DNA of 5,995 nucleotides, from the NCBI GenBank assembly GCA_900756555.1, contig CAAEKP010000146.1:1-5995 (forward strand). The letters run 5' to 3'. The notes beneath the pieces are model-generated. The model saw only the letters and a list, made by a program, of their open reading frames with translations. It had not been told where the DNA came from and made no database searches. Below are positions 1-5,148 of the stretch, in pieces. The translations under genes were made by a program, and so were the position numbers. Position 1 is the stretch's first letter; every line of letters starts with the position of its first letter. This DNA is from Peptococcaceae bacterium. Its GTDB lineage: Bacteria; Bacillota; Peptococcia; Peptococcales; Peptococcaceae.

Positions 1-1337
1 GCCAGAATGCCTGTCATCTGCACCAGAGGCAGAGCGAATTCGTGCTGCCTCCAGCAAGCAAATAGACGCGCCGGATAAGGCGTCGTCCCCACCAGTAAGA
101 TGGGCAGCAACCAGAAATATTGCTGCAAAACACTGACAGCACGCACATCCACCCAACCTGCCGCCGACTGTAATCCACACAGAGCCAGTAAAAACTGCTG
201 TAGCTGCGCAAAGTCTGTATAATAGAACAGCACCCAGCCAAACAGTACTGCCACTGCCGTGCAACACCAACCCAATATCGGGTGCATCCGAAGTACATGA
301 AGCAGCCATTTTTTCTCCAGCATTAACAGACAGCCATAATACAAACCCCAACACACAAAATTCCAGCTGGCACCGTGCCATAACCCGGTCAGCGCCCACA
401 CTACCATAATATTGCGTAGTTGATAGCGCCGATTCCCACCTAAAGGAATGTACACATAATCTCGGAAGAAAAAGCCCAGAGATATATGCCAGCGCCGCCA
501 GAAATCCGTAATGGAACAGGACAGATAGGGATAACGGAAATTTTCCTGATAATGAAAACCAAACATACGCCCCAATCCAATTGCCATATCCGAATAGCCG
601 GAAAAATCAAAATAAATCTGCAAAGCATACAGCAAAATCCCCAGCCAGGCACCTGCCACAGAAAGCTGTGACAAATTGCTGTCCAGTAACAAGCCGGCCG
701 CTTCTCCGGCAGAATTAGCCAGAATAATTTTCTTGCCCAGTCCGCACATAAAACGCGTAATTCCCTGCTGCATTCCCGCCAGTGTCAGGCTCCGCTGCTG
801 TAACTGCTGAGCAATATCAGCATAGCGCACAATAGGCCCCGCCACCAGCTGCGGAAACATAGCAATATACAGCAGGTAATTGCTGCATTTTTTCTGCACC
901 GCTATCTTGCCCCAGTATAGATCCAGCAAATAAGATAACGATTGAAATGTATAAAACGATATACCAATAGGCATGGTCAGCTGTGGTACGGGCAAGGTCA
1001 CAGACAGCAGCTGATTGATACTCTCCACAGCAAAGCCCGCATATTTAAAGCAAAATAACAACCCCAAATCCAGACAGATAGAACACCATAATGCCACCTT
1101 AGCTTTCCATGTACCCCGGTAACGATCAATACGCCGTCCGTTACCGTAATCCAGTAACGCTGTCATTATCAACACAAACACCCACACAGGTTCGCCCCAG
1201 GCATAAAAGAACAATGATGCCAGCAGCAAAATACTGTTCAGCCAACGCACATCACGAAAAAGCGCATACAATAAATAATAAATCACTAATGTTATTGGTA
1301 AAAATAAGCCCAAAAATACCAGACTGGAAAATACCAC
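1..1337 (-). CDS. MBOAT-family membrane O-acyltransferase (AlgI/PatA-like), C-terminus cut by window edge
   Basis: I translated this frame by hand; it stays open for 445 codons from GTG 1337-1335 to the left edge. The protein is a polytopic membrane protein starting VVFSSLVFLGLFLP, a typical AlgI-type N-terminus. Hallmarks in order: FPQLVAGPI (161-169), DFSGYSDMAIGLG (from 244), FWRRWHISLG with His284, RDYVYIPLGG (to 301), and LTGLWHGASWNF with His321. His284 and His321 match the two conserved MBOAT histidines (269 and 322 in Pseudomonas AlgI). Family members of about 470 residues move acyl groups, usually acetyl, across the cytoplasmic membrane onto exported polysaccharides or cell-wall polymers, generally with an SGNH/AlgJ-like partner. 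The acceptor cannot be told here, and any partner gene would lie off the left edge. DltB is less likely because the N-terminus and the FWRRWHISL/LWHGASWNF pair fit the AlgI/PatA branch. The GTG start is chosen for family fit and its ribosome site. Family call very sure; substrate unknown. Confidence -1.
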   Translation of the reverse strand, partial: MVFSSLVFLGLFLPITLVIYYLLYALFRDVRWLNSILLLASLFFYAWGEPVWVFVLIMTALLDYGNGRRIDRYRGTWKAKVALWCSICLDLGLLFCFKYAGFAVESINQLLSVTLPVPQLTMPIGISFYTFQSLSYLLDLYWGKIAVQKKCSNYLLYIAMFPQLVAGPIVRYADIAQQLQQRSLTLAGMQQGITRFMCGLGKKIILANSAGEAAGLLLDSNLSQLSVAGAWLGILLYALQIYFDFSGYSDMAIGLGRMFGFHYQENFRYPYLSCSITDFWRRWHISLGFFFRDYVYIPLGGNRRYQLRNIMVVWALTGLWHGASWNFVCWGLYYGCLLMLEKKWLLHVLRMHPILGWCCTAVAVLFGWVLFYYTDFAQLQQFLLALCGLQSAAGWVDVRAVSVLQQYFWLLPILLVGTTPYPARLFACWRQHEFALPLVQMTGIL

Positions 1338-1342
1338 CTGTC

Positions 1343-1350
1343 ATCACCTC
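1343..1350 (-). promoter_or_regulatory. Shine-Dalgarno site that decides the MBOAT GTG start
   Basis: On the minus strand GAGGTGAT, a long match to the 16S rRNA tail, ends 5 nt before GTG 1337. An ATG (1344-1342) overlaps this site but is in another frame and has no ribosome site of its own. The GTG gives the family N-terminus, so GTG is the start. Confidence -1.
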
Positions 1351-1388
1351 TGCAAGATCAAATATTCTACATTTAAAGAACTATGATA

Positions 1389-1417
1389 ATTCTACAACAA
1401 ATGAATCTTTACAGCAA
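1389..1417 (-). promoter_or_regulatory. Putative promoter of the MBOAT gene
   Basis: On the minus strand TTGCTG (1417-1412) and TAGAAT (1394-1389) are separated by 17 bp, a sigma-70/A-type layout with a good -10 and a weak -35 (3 of 6). Transcription would begin about 45 nt before the GTG. A second TAGAAT lies at 1369-1364 but has no recognisable -35. The stretch is AT-rich, so chance matches are possible. Confidence -1.
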
Positions 1418-1469
1418 GTATTTTCTTCTTGTAAATTTAAATTTTTATTACTTACCAAAAAGTGCCTAC

Positions 1470-1498
1470 TTTACAAAAGAATATTCGCAAGTTATGCT
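1470..1498 (+). promoter_or_regulatory. Putative promoter of the MBL-fold hydrolase gene
   Basis: TTTACA (1470-1475, 5 of 6 to TTGACA) and TATGCT (1493-1498, 4 of 6 to TATAAT) are 17 bp apart. Transcription would begin near 1505, giving a leader of about 40 nt. TATACT at 1510-1515 is an alternative -10 but lacks a -35 at a fitting distance. Together with the minus-strand promoter this accounts for the 206-bp divergent gap; a 12-bp AT palindrome (1433-1444) lies between the two. Confidence -1.
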
Positions 1499-1530
1499 TA
1501 AAAGCAGATTATACTGTCATACTTATTTTG

Positions 1531-1536
1531 AGGAGG
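1531..1536 (+). promoter_or_regulatory. Strong Shine-Dalgarno site of the MBL-fold hydrolase
   Basis: AGGAGG lies 7 nt before ATG 1544, an optimal arrangement that fixes the start codon. Confidence -1.
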
Positions 1537-1543
1537 CATTTTT

Positions 1544-2818
1544 ATGTTGACACCAAATGGCGCACAATTATTAAAAGACTACACCGCACGCACATTTCAA
1601 AAAGAAATTGTTCATGTGGCAGACAATATTTATTACTTTACCGGTTACGGGCACAGTAATGCCACATTGATTGTAGGGGCCACCTCCTGCATTTTGATTG
1701 ACACCTTAGATTCCGATGTACGAGCACAAAAATTGAAAGAAGCTATTGCTGAACTCACCGATAAACCAGTTAAAACTATTATCTATACACACGGTCATCC
1801 GGATCATCGCGGCGGGGCTGGTGCTTTTGCGGATACAGCAGAAGAAGTCATTGCTTTTGCGCCAAAACATCCTGCATTGAAACACACGGATGTAGTCAAT
1901 CCTGTTCTGATGTTGCGAGGCAGCCGTCAGTTTGGATATACGCTCAGTGACGACGAACTGATTACCCAGGGACTGGGCCCAAAAGAAGGGCACGCCTGCA
2001 ACGAAGGCACATACGCCATTCTGCCGCCAACCACTGTTTACACAGAAGATATGGTAGAACGAAACATTGACGGCATTGACTTCAGGTTAGTATCCGCTGT
2101 GGGCGAAACCGACGACCAGATTTTTGTCTGGCTGCCGAACTATAAAATTCTCTGTTGCGGTGATAATTACTATCCCTGCTGGCCAAACCTGTCTGCTATC
2201 CGCGGTAGTCAGTACCGCGATGTAGCTGCCTGGATCGACAGTCTGGATAATATCCGCTCCTATCAGCCGGAAACATTGCTGCCTGGTCACAGCTATGCGT
2301 TGCAGGGCAAAGAAGCGATTGAGGAAGTACTGAAAAATTATCGCGATGCTATCGAGTTTGTATTGCTGCAAACACTAAAAGGAATGGCGCAGGGGAAAAC
2401 AGCCGACGAACTGGCAGCCTCTGTAAAATTGCCGGAAACGCTGCGCAATCTTCCTTACCTGGGAGAATATTACGGTACCGTAGCCTGGTCAGTACGGGGG
2501 ATTTTTGCCGGTTATGCAGGCTGGTTTGACGGCAACCCGACTAACCTGAATCCACTGCCACCAACAGACGAAGCGCAGAATATGCTGCGTATGATGGGCG
2601 GCGCAGAAAATGTATTGACAGAAATCAGCCGCGCCATCCAAGCTCAACAGTATCAATGGACACTGCAACTGTGTGATATTCTGCTGAACAGCCGGCAGCA
2701 GGTACAACAGGCCCGCCAATATAAAGCACAGGCTCTGTTGGCTTTAGCGGAACTGGAAACCAGCTCCAATGGCCGTCACTATTATCAGGTCTGCGCCAGA
2801 GAGTTAATCGAAGCATAA
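1544..2818 (+). CDS. Metallo-beta-lactamase-fold hydrolase, compact alkylsulfatase (SdsA1)-like
   Basis: The 424-residue protein has an MBL core at about 20-250 with the metal motif THGHPDH (His83, His85, Asp87, His88). Acidic residues at 188-191, GDN with Asp207, and PGHS with His249 are the likely remaining dinuclear-metal (usually Zn) ligands. Residues 310-340 carry YGTVAWSV...GWFDGNPTNLNPLPP, and about 355-424 is helical and ends in NGRHYYQVCARELIE. Both match the alkylsulfatase dimerisation region seen in SdsA1/YjcS-type enzymes, which cleave primary alkyl sulfate esters. Those enzymes are about 650 residues, usually exported, and end in an SCP2-like domain that helps bind the alkyl chain. 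Here there is no signal peptide and the SCP2-like domain is absent, so the protein is probably cytoplasmic and its substrate may differ. The ATG is set by AGGAGG 7 nt upstream. It is a single-gene unit, divergent from the MBOAT and convergent with UPF0371. Family firm; sulfatase activity is inference. Confidence -1.
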   Translation: MLTPNGAQLLKDYTARTFQKEIVHVADNIYYFTGYGHSNATLIVGATSCILIDTLDSDVRAQKLKEAIAELTDKPVKTIIYTHGHPDHRGGAGAFADTAEEVIAFAPKHPALKHTDVVNPVLMLRGSRQFGYTLSDDELITQGLGPKEGHACNEGTYAILPPTTVYTEDMVERNIDGIDFRLVSAVGETDDQIFVWLPNYKILCCGDNYYPCWPNLSAIRGSQYRDVAAWIDSLDNIRSYQPETLLPGHSYALQGKEAIEEVLKNYRDAIEFVLLQTLKGMAQGKTADELAASVKLPETLRNLPYLGEYYGTVAWSVRGIFAGYAGWFDGNPTNLNPLPPTDEAQNMLRMMGGAENVLTEISRAIQAQQYQWTLQLCDILLNSRQQVQQARQYKAQALLALAELETSSNGRHYYQVCARELIEA

Positions 2819-2819
2819 C

Positions 2820-2895
2820 AAAAAGGACTACTACGCTGGAAGTCATTTCATCCGAAACGACTTTCCCGTGTAATAGTCCTTCTTTCATTTCATTT
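2820..2895. terminator. Bidirectional intrinsic terminator between convergent genes
   Basis: AAGGACTA (2823-2830) pairs perfectly with TAGTCCTT (2874-2881). Inside, TACGC pairs with GTGTA including a wobble, and GGAAGTC pairs with GACTTTCC with one bulge, giving a long interrupted stem. The plus side is followed by a U-rich tract (TTCTTTCATTTCATTTATTTT). The minus side is followed by TTTTTGTTATG. It starts 2 nt after the hydrolase stop and lies 18 nt past the UPF0371 stop, so it can end both transcripts. Confidence -1.
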
Positions 2896-2899
2896 ATTT

Positions 2900-4426
2900 T
2901 CAGCTGTTGTAATACAGGTTATCCGATGGATAGACAGCATCGCAGGTAACGTCAATGCCCAGCTTGCGTAGGCATTCTTCATCACTGCGGCTTAAAATGG
3001 TGGTGGAATGAGCCTGACAGCCCTGCAATTTGCCCAGATGATCCAGACAAACCTGCGCCATTGGATTAGTTGCTGCACAGATAGTCAGCGCAATCAACAT
3101 TTCTTCACAGTTCAATGCCGGACTCTGACTGCCTAATCGGTTAGATTTCAGAGAACGGATTGGCTCCAGAATCACAGGCGAAATCAGATGAATTTCATCG
3201 GCAACATGAGCCATTTCTTTGATAGCATTAATCATCGCTGCGGAAGTTGCTGTCATCAAATCAGAGCTTTTGCCGGTCACCATCGTGCCATCCTCCAGCT
3301 CAATTGCAACGGCAGAGCAGGCATGGCTTTTATCCGCCTGCCCTTTCTGAATCAAACGGCGTTCCATTTCTTCTGCCGCCTGATAGGCAGGTGCTACCAC
3401 CTTACGGTCATTTGGCTGTAACTCCAGCTCTTTCATAATCATCTGAACCCGATCAAAAGTGGCCTTGTCCACATAACCTTTTTTATACTCACAACCTGTT
3501 TTAAAATAACGACGAATCACTTCCTGCCTGGATGCTTCCCGCACCACTTCATCGTCAATAATGCCAAAGCCCACCCGGTTTACGCCCATATCCGTGGGGG
3601 ATTTATAGATAGCTTCTTTGCCGGTAATTTTTTCAATAATTCGTTTCAACAGCGGAAACGCTTCAATATCACGGTTATAGTTCACAGCCACCTGACCATA
3701 GGCATCCATGTGGAAAGAATCAATCATGTTTACATCTTTTAAATCAGCGGTAGCTGCTTCGTAAGCAATATTCAGCGGATGCTTCAGCGGCACATTCCAC
3801 ACCGGGAAGGTTTCAAACTTAGAATATCCGGCAATTTTGCCCCGCAGCGATTCATGATACAGCTGGCTTAAGCAAGTAGCCAGTTTGCCACTGCCTGGGC
3901 CGGGCGCAGTTACCACCACGATTGGCTTTGTGGTTTCAATGTACGGATTCTTGCCGTAACCTTCCTCACTCACAATTGTATCTACATCCAGCGGATACCC
4001 TTTGGTAGCCTGGTGCTGATACACTTTAATTCCACGCCGTTCTAATTTATTAATAAAAATCTGTGCTGCCGGCTGCTGCTCATAGCGGGTAATCACCACA
4101 CTGTTCACTTCCAGCTCCCACTTGCGCAAATCATCAATCAAACGCATAACGTCCATGTCATAAGTAATCCCAAAGTCGCCGCGAATTTTATTCCGTTCAA
4201 TATCGCCAGCGTACACACAGATGATAATTTCCACTTTATCCTTCAAACTGTGCAGTAATTTAATTTTGGCATCTTCATCAAACCCTGGCAGAACCCGTTT
4301 AGCATGATAGTCCCCCAGCAATTTTCCTCCAAACTCCAAATACAGCTTGTCATAATCATTTACACGTTCCAAGATATACTTTGATTGTTCTTCCAGATAC
4401 TTTTTTGCATCAAACCCTGCTTTCAT
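2900..4426 (-). CDS. UPF0371 / DUF1846 family protein of unknown function
   Basis: The protein is 508 residues from ATG 4426, the usual full length for this family. It begins MKAGFDAKKYLEEQ and has LYLEFGGKLLGDYHAKRVLPGF near the N-terminus. Then come RGDFGITYDMDVMRLIDDLR, a glycine-rich APGPGSGK loop (174-181), KFETFPVWNVPLKHP (from 203), EAATADLKDVNMID, KSPTDMGVN (275-283), GKSSDLMTATSAAMINAI, and NPMAQVCLDHLGKLQGCQAH near the C-terminus. These are family signatures of DUF1846, widespread in Bacillota and Actinobacteria; structures exist but no biochemical role is established that I know of. The loop resembles a nucleotide-binding loop but is not a true Walker A (no first Gly at the right distance, and Leu rather than Ser/Thr after Lys). 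No signal peptide or membrane segment is seen, so it is probably cytoplasmic. An in-frame GTG at 4480 would add 18 residues, but it has no ribosome site and the added residues are not family-like. Family sure; function unknown. Confidence -1.
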   Translation of the reverse strand: MKAGFDAKKYLEEQSKYILERVNDYDKLYLEFGGKLLGDYHAKRVLPGFDEDAKIKLLHSLKDKVEIIICVYAGDIERNKIRGDFGITYDMDVMRLIDDLRKWELEVNSVVITRYEQQPAAQIFINKLERRGIKVYQHQATKGYPLDVDTIVSEEGYGKNPYIETTKPIVVVTAPGPGSGKLATCLSQLYHESLRGKIAGYSKFETFPVWNVPLKHPLNIAYEAATADLKDVNMIDSFHMDAYGQVAVNYNRDIEAFPLLKRIIEKITGKEAIYKSPTDMGVNRVGFGIIDDEVVREASRQEVIRRYFKTGCEYKKGYVDKATFDRVQMIMKELELQPNDRKVVAPAYQAAEEMERRLIQKGQADKSHACSAVAIELEDGTMVTGKSSDLMTATSAAMINAIKEMAHVADEIHLISPVILEPIRSLKSNRLGSQSPALNCEEMLIALTICAATNPMAQVCLDHLGKLQGCQAHSTTILSRSDEECLRKLGIDVTCDAVYPSDNLYYNS

Positions 4427-4437
4427 ACCCTCGCCGA

Positions 4438-4444
4438 CTCCTTT
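4438..4444 (-). promoter_or_regulatory. Shine-Dalgarno site supporting the ATG 4426 start of UPF0371
   Basis: AAAGGAG on the minus strand lies 11 nt before ATG 4426, slightly long but workable. No such site precedes the upstream GTG 4480, so this favours the shorter protein. Confidence -1.
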
Positions 4445-4501
4445 GTCTATTCGTTTATCGCTCAATTTATTTTCGTTCACTCAAAAATCACTATTCTATT
4501 T

Positions 4502-4507
4502 ATTATA
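4502..4507 (-). promoter_or_regulatory. Putative -10 element of the UPF0371 gene
   Basis: A perfect TATAAT reads on the minus strand about 75 nt before ATG 4426. Upstream is a run of eight T. The best -35-like hexamer, TTGATG (4533-4528), is 20 bp away, so the -35 is weak or non-standard. It lies after the rrf2 terminator, so the gene is probably its own transcription unit. Confidence -1.
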
Positions 4508-4560
4508 CAAAAAAAACAGAGGTTTTGCATCAAAAAATTTCAAATCGAAAAAATGTTAAT

Positions 4561-4590
4561 ACAAAAGAAGCACAGCCAAAGCTATGCTCC
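4561..4590 (-). terminator. Intrinsic terminator of the rrf2 gene
   Basis: On the minus strand a 10-bp stem (GGAGCATAGC with GCTGTGCTTC, two G-T wobbles) closes a 4-nt TTTG loop and is followed by TTTTGT. It begins 14 nt past the regulator's stop codon. It separates the regulator from UPF0371. Confidence -1.
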
Positions 4591-4604
4591 TCAAAAATTA
4601 TTTT

Positions 4605-5039
4605 TTATTCATCTCGCACATTGCAATCGTTTCGTTTCGTCAATAAATCAGCCAGTGTCACGCTTTCCAGATAATCGGACACTAATTGATCCAGCTTCGC
4701 CCACATTGGCAGCGTGCGGCAATCACCGGAACGACAGCAGGGATTCGCCCCCTGTTCCAGACAAGCCACCGACACCAGATCACCTTCTGTCACCTGCAAA
4801 ATGCTTCCCACTGTATATAATTCCGGCCTGCGAGCCAGCTTATAACCGCCGCCTCTGCCCCGCATGGTCTGCAAAAAGCCATTTTTGCTCAACGCCGCGA
4901 TAATATTTTCCAGATATTTCTCCGATATATTTTGCCGCTGCGCAATATCCATCAGCGTAATATACTCTCCTGTGTTATGCTCTGCCAAGTCCAGCATCAC
5001 CCGCAGCGCATAACGCCCCCGGGTAGAAATCATTGCCAT
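4605..5039 (-). CDS. Rrf2-family (IscR-like) Fe-S transcriptional regulator
   Basis: This 144-residue winged-helix regulator starts MAMISTRGRYALRVMLDLAE, the standard Rrf2 opening. The helix-turn-helix lies at about 31-55 (DIAQRQNISEKYLENIIAAL) and the wing GRGGGYKLAR at 61-70. The C-terminal part has Cys93, Cys101, Cys102 and Cys107 in CLEQGANPCCRSGDCRTLPMW. The Cys93-x7-Cys101-x5-Cys107 spacing is the one used by many clostridial IscR/Rrf2 proteins to hold an Fe-S cluster, so sensing of iron-sulfur status, oxygen or nitric oxide is likely. The opening is IscR-like and lacks the TDY segment typical of NsrR, but sequence alone does not settle the signal. The start at 5039 is set by GGAGGT 7 nt upstream; an in-frame ATG at 5075 lies inside the promoter palindrome and is rejected. 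No isc/suf/nif genes are adjacent within the window. Likely self-regulated through that palindrome. Family very sure; targets unknown. Confidence -1.
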   Translation of the reverse strand: MAMISTRGRYALRVMLDLAEHNTGEYITLMDIAQRQNISEKYLENIIAALSKNGFLQTMRGRGGGYKLARRPELYTVGSILQVTEGDLVSVACLEQGANPCCRSGDCRTLPMWAKLDQLVSDYLESVTLADLLTKRNDCNVRDE

Positions 5040-5046
5040 ACGATAC

Positions 5047-5052
5047 ACCTCC
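5047..5052 (-). promoter_or_regulatory. Shine-Dalgarno site that decides the rrf2 start
   Basis: GGAGGT on the minus strand lies 7 nt before ATG 5039. This selects MAMISTRG as the N-terminus over the ATG at 5075, which is upstream of the inferred transcription start. Confidence -1.
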
Positions 5053-5053
5053 A

Positions 5054-5084
5054 CGATAAACATAGTGTAACACAATGTTTATCG
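5054..5084. promoter_or_regulatory. 31-nt palindromic operator over the rrf2 promoter
   Basis: CGATAAACAT (5054-5063) and ATGTTTATCG (5075-5084) are a perfect 10-bp inverted repeat. Between them GTGT (5065-5068) mirrors ACAC (5070-5073) around a central A at 5069. Fourteen of fifteen pairs match, the only mismatch being A5064/A5074. The site covers the -10 and most of the spacer of the rrf2 promoter, so a bound dimer would block RNA polymerase. Self-repression by the adjacent Rrf2 protein is the simplest reading. It does not resemble the IscR type 2 consensus closely. Confidence -1.
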
Positions 5085-5092
5085 CGAAGCAA
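5064..5092 (-). promoter_or_regulatory. Putative rrf2 promoter (extended -10)
   Basis: On the minus strand TTGCTT (5092-5087) and TACACT (5069-5064) are 17 bp apart, and TGT before the -10 makes it an extended -10 element. Transcription would begin near 5057, leaving a leader of about 18 nt that carries the ribosome site. Confidence -1.
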
Positions 5093-5115
5093 CTACTACA
5101 CTTTATTAGGAAAGA

Positions 5116-5148
5116 TTATAAAAACATTGCCATATAAATTGGCAAATG
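5116..5148 (-). terminator. Possible weak terminator overlapping the ATPase stop codon
   Basis: On the minus strand CATTTGCCA (5148-5140) pairs with TGGCAATG (5132-5125) with one bulged T and a 7-nt loop, then TTTTT (5124-5120) follows. The hairpin lies in the last codons of the ATPase gene and the T run overlaps the end. It is short and only moderately stable, so some read-through into rrf2 is possible. Confidence -1.

Noticed and set aside
14..652. Short frames at the left end suggesting a broken MBOAT gene
   Set aside because: Codon-by-codon translation in the correct frame is uninterrupted from 1337 to the edge; the gene is only cut by the window, not frameshifted.
1433..1444. AAATTTAAATTT palindrome as an operator
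   Set aside because: It is simple AT sequence in an AT-rich intergenic stretch, with no second copy or regulator nearby to support it.
1109..1501. 130-codon plus-strand frame over the MBOAT 5' end and the divergent intergenic region
   Set aside because: It is antisense to a clearly recognisable MBOAT N-terminus and crosses both inferred promoters; no family resemblance.
3884..3907. Walker A P-loop in UPF0371 (APGPGSGK)
   Set aside because: The first glycine is not at the required spacing and Lys is followed by Leu, so it is a glycine-rich family loop rather than a canonical P-loop.
4427..4480. N-terminal extension of UPF0371 from GTG 4480
   Set aside because: No Shine-Dalgarno before the GTG, while AAAGGAG precedes ATG 4426 and MKAGFDAKKYL is the normal family N-terminus.
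4385..4903. 172-codon plus-strand frame opposite rrf2 and the UPF0371 start
   Set aside because: It runs antisense through the rrf2 gene, its terminator and the UPF0371 promoter, has no ribosome site or recognisable family, and its middle is low-complexity translation of AT-rich intergenic DNA.
5040..5075. 12-residue N-terminal extension of the Rrf2 protein from ATG 5075
   Set aside because: It would start upstream of the inferred transcription start and inside the operator; GGAGGT points to ATG 5039.
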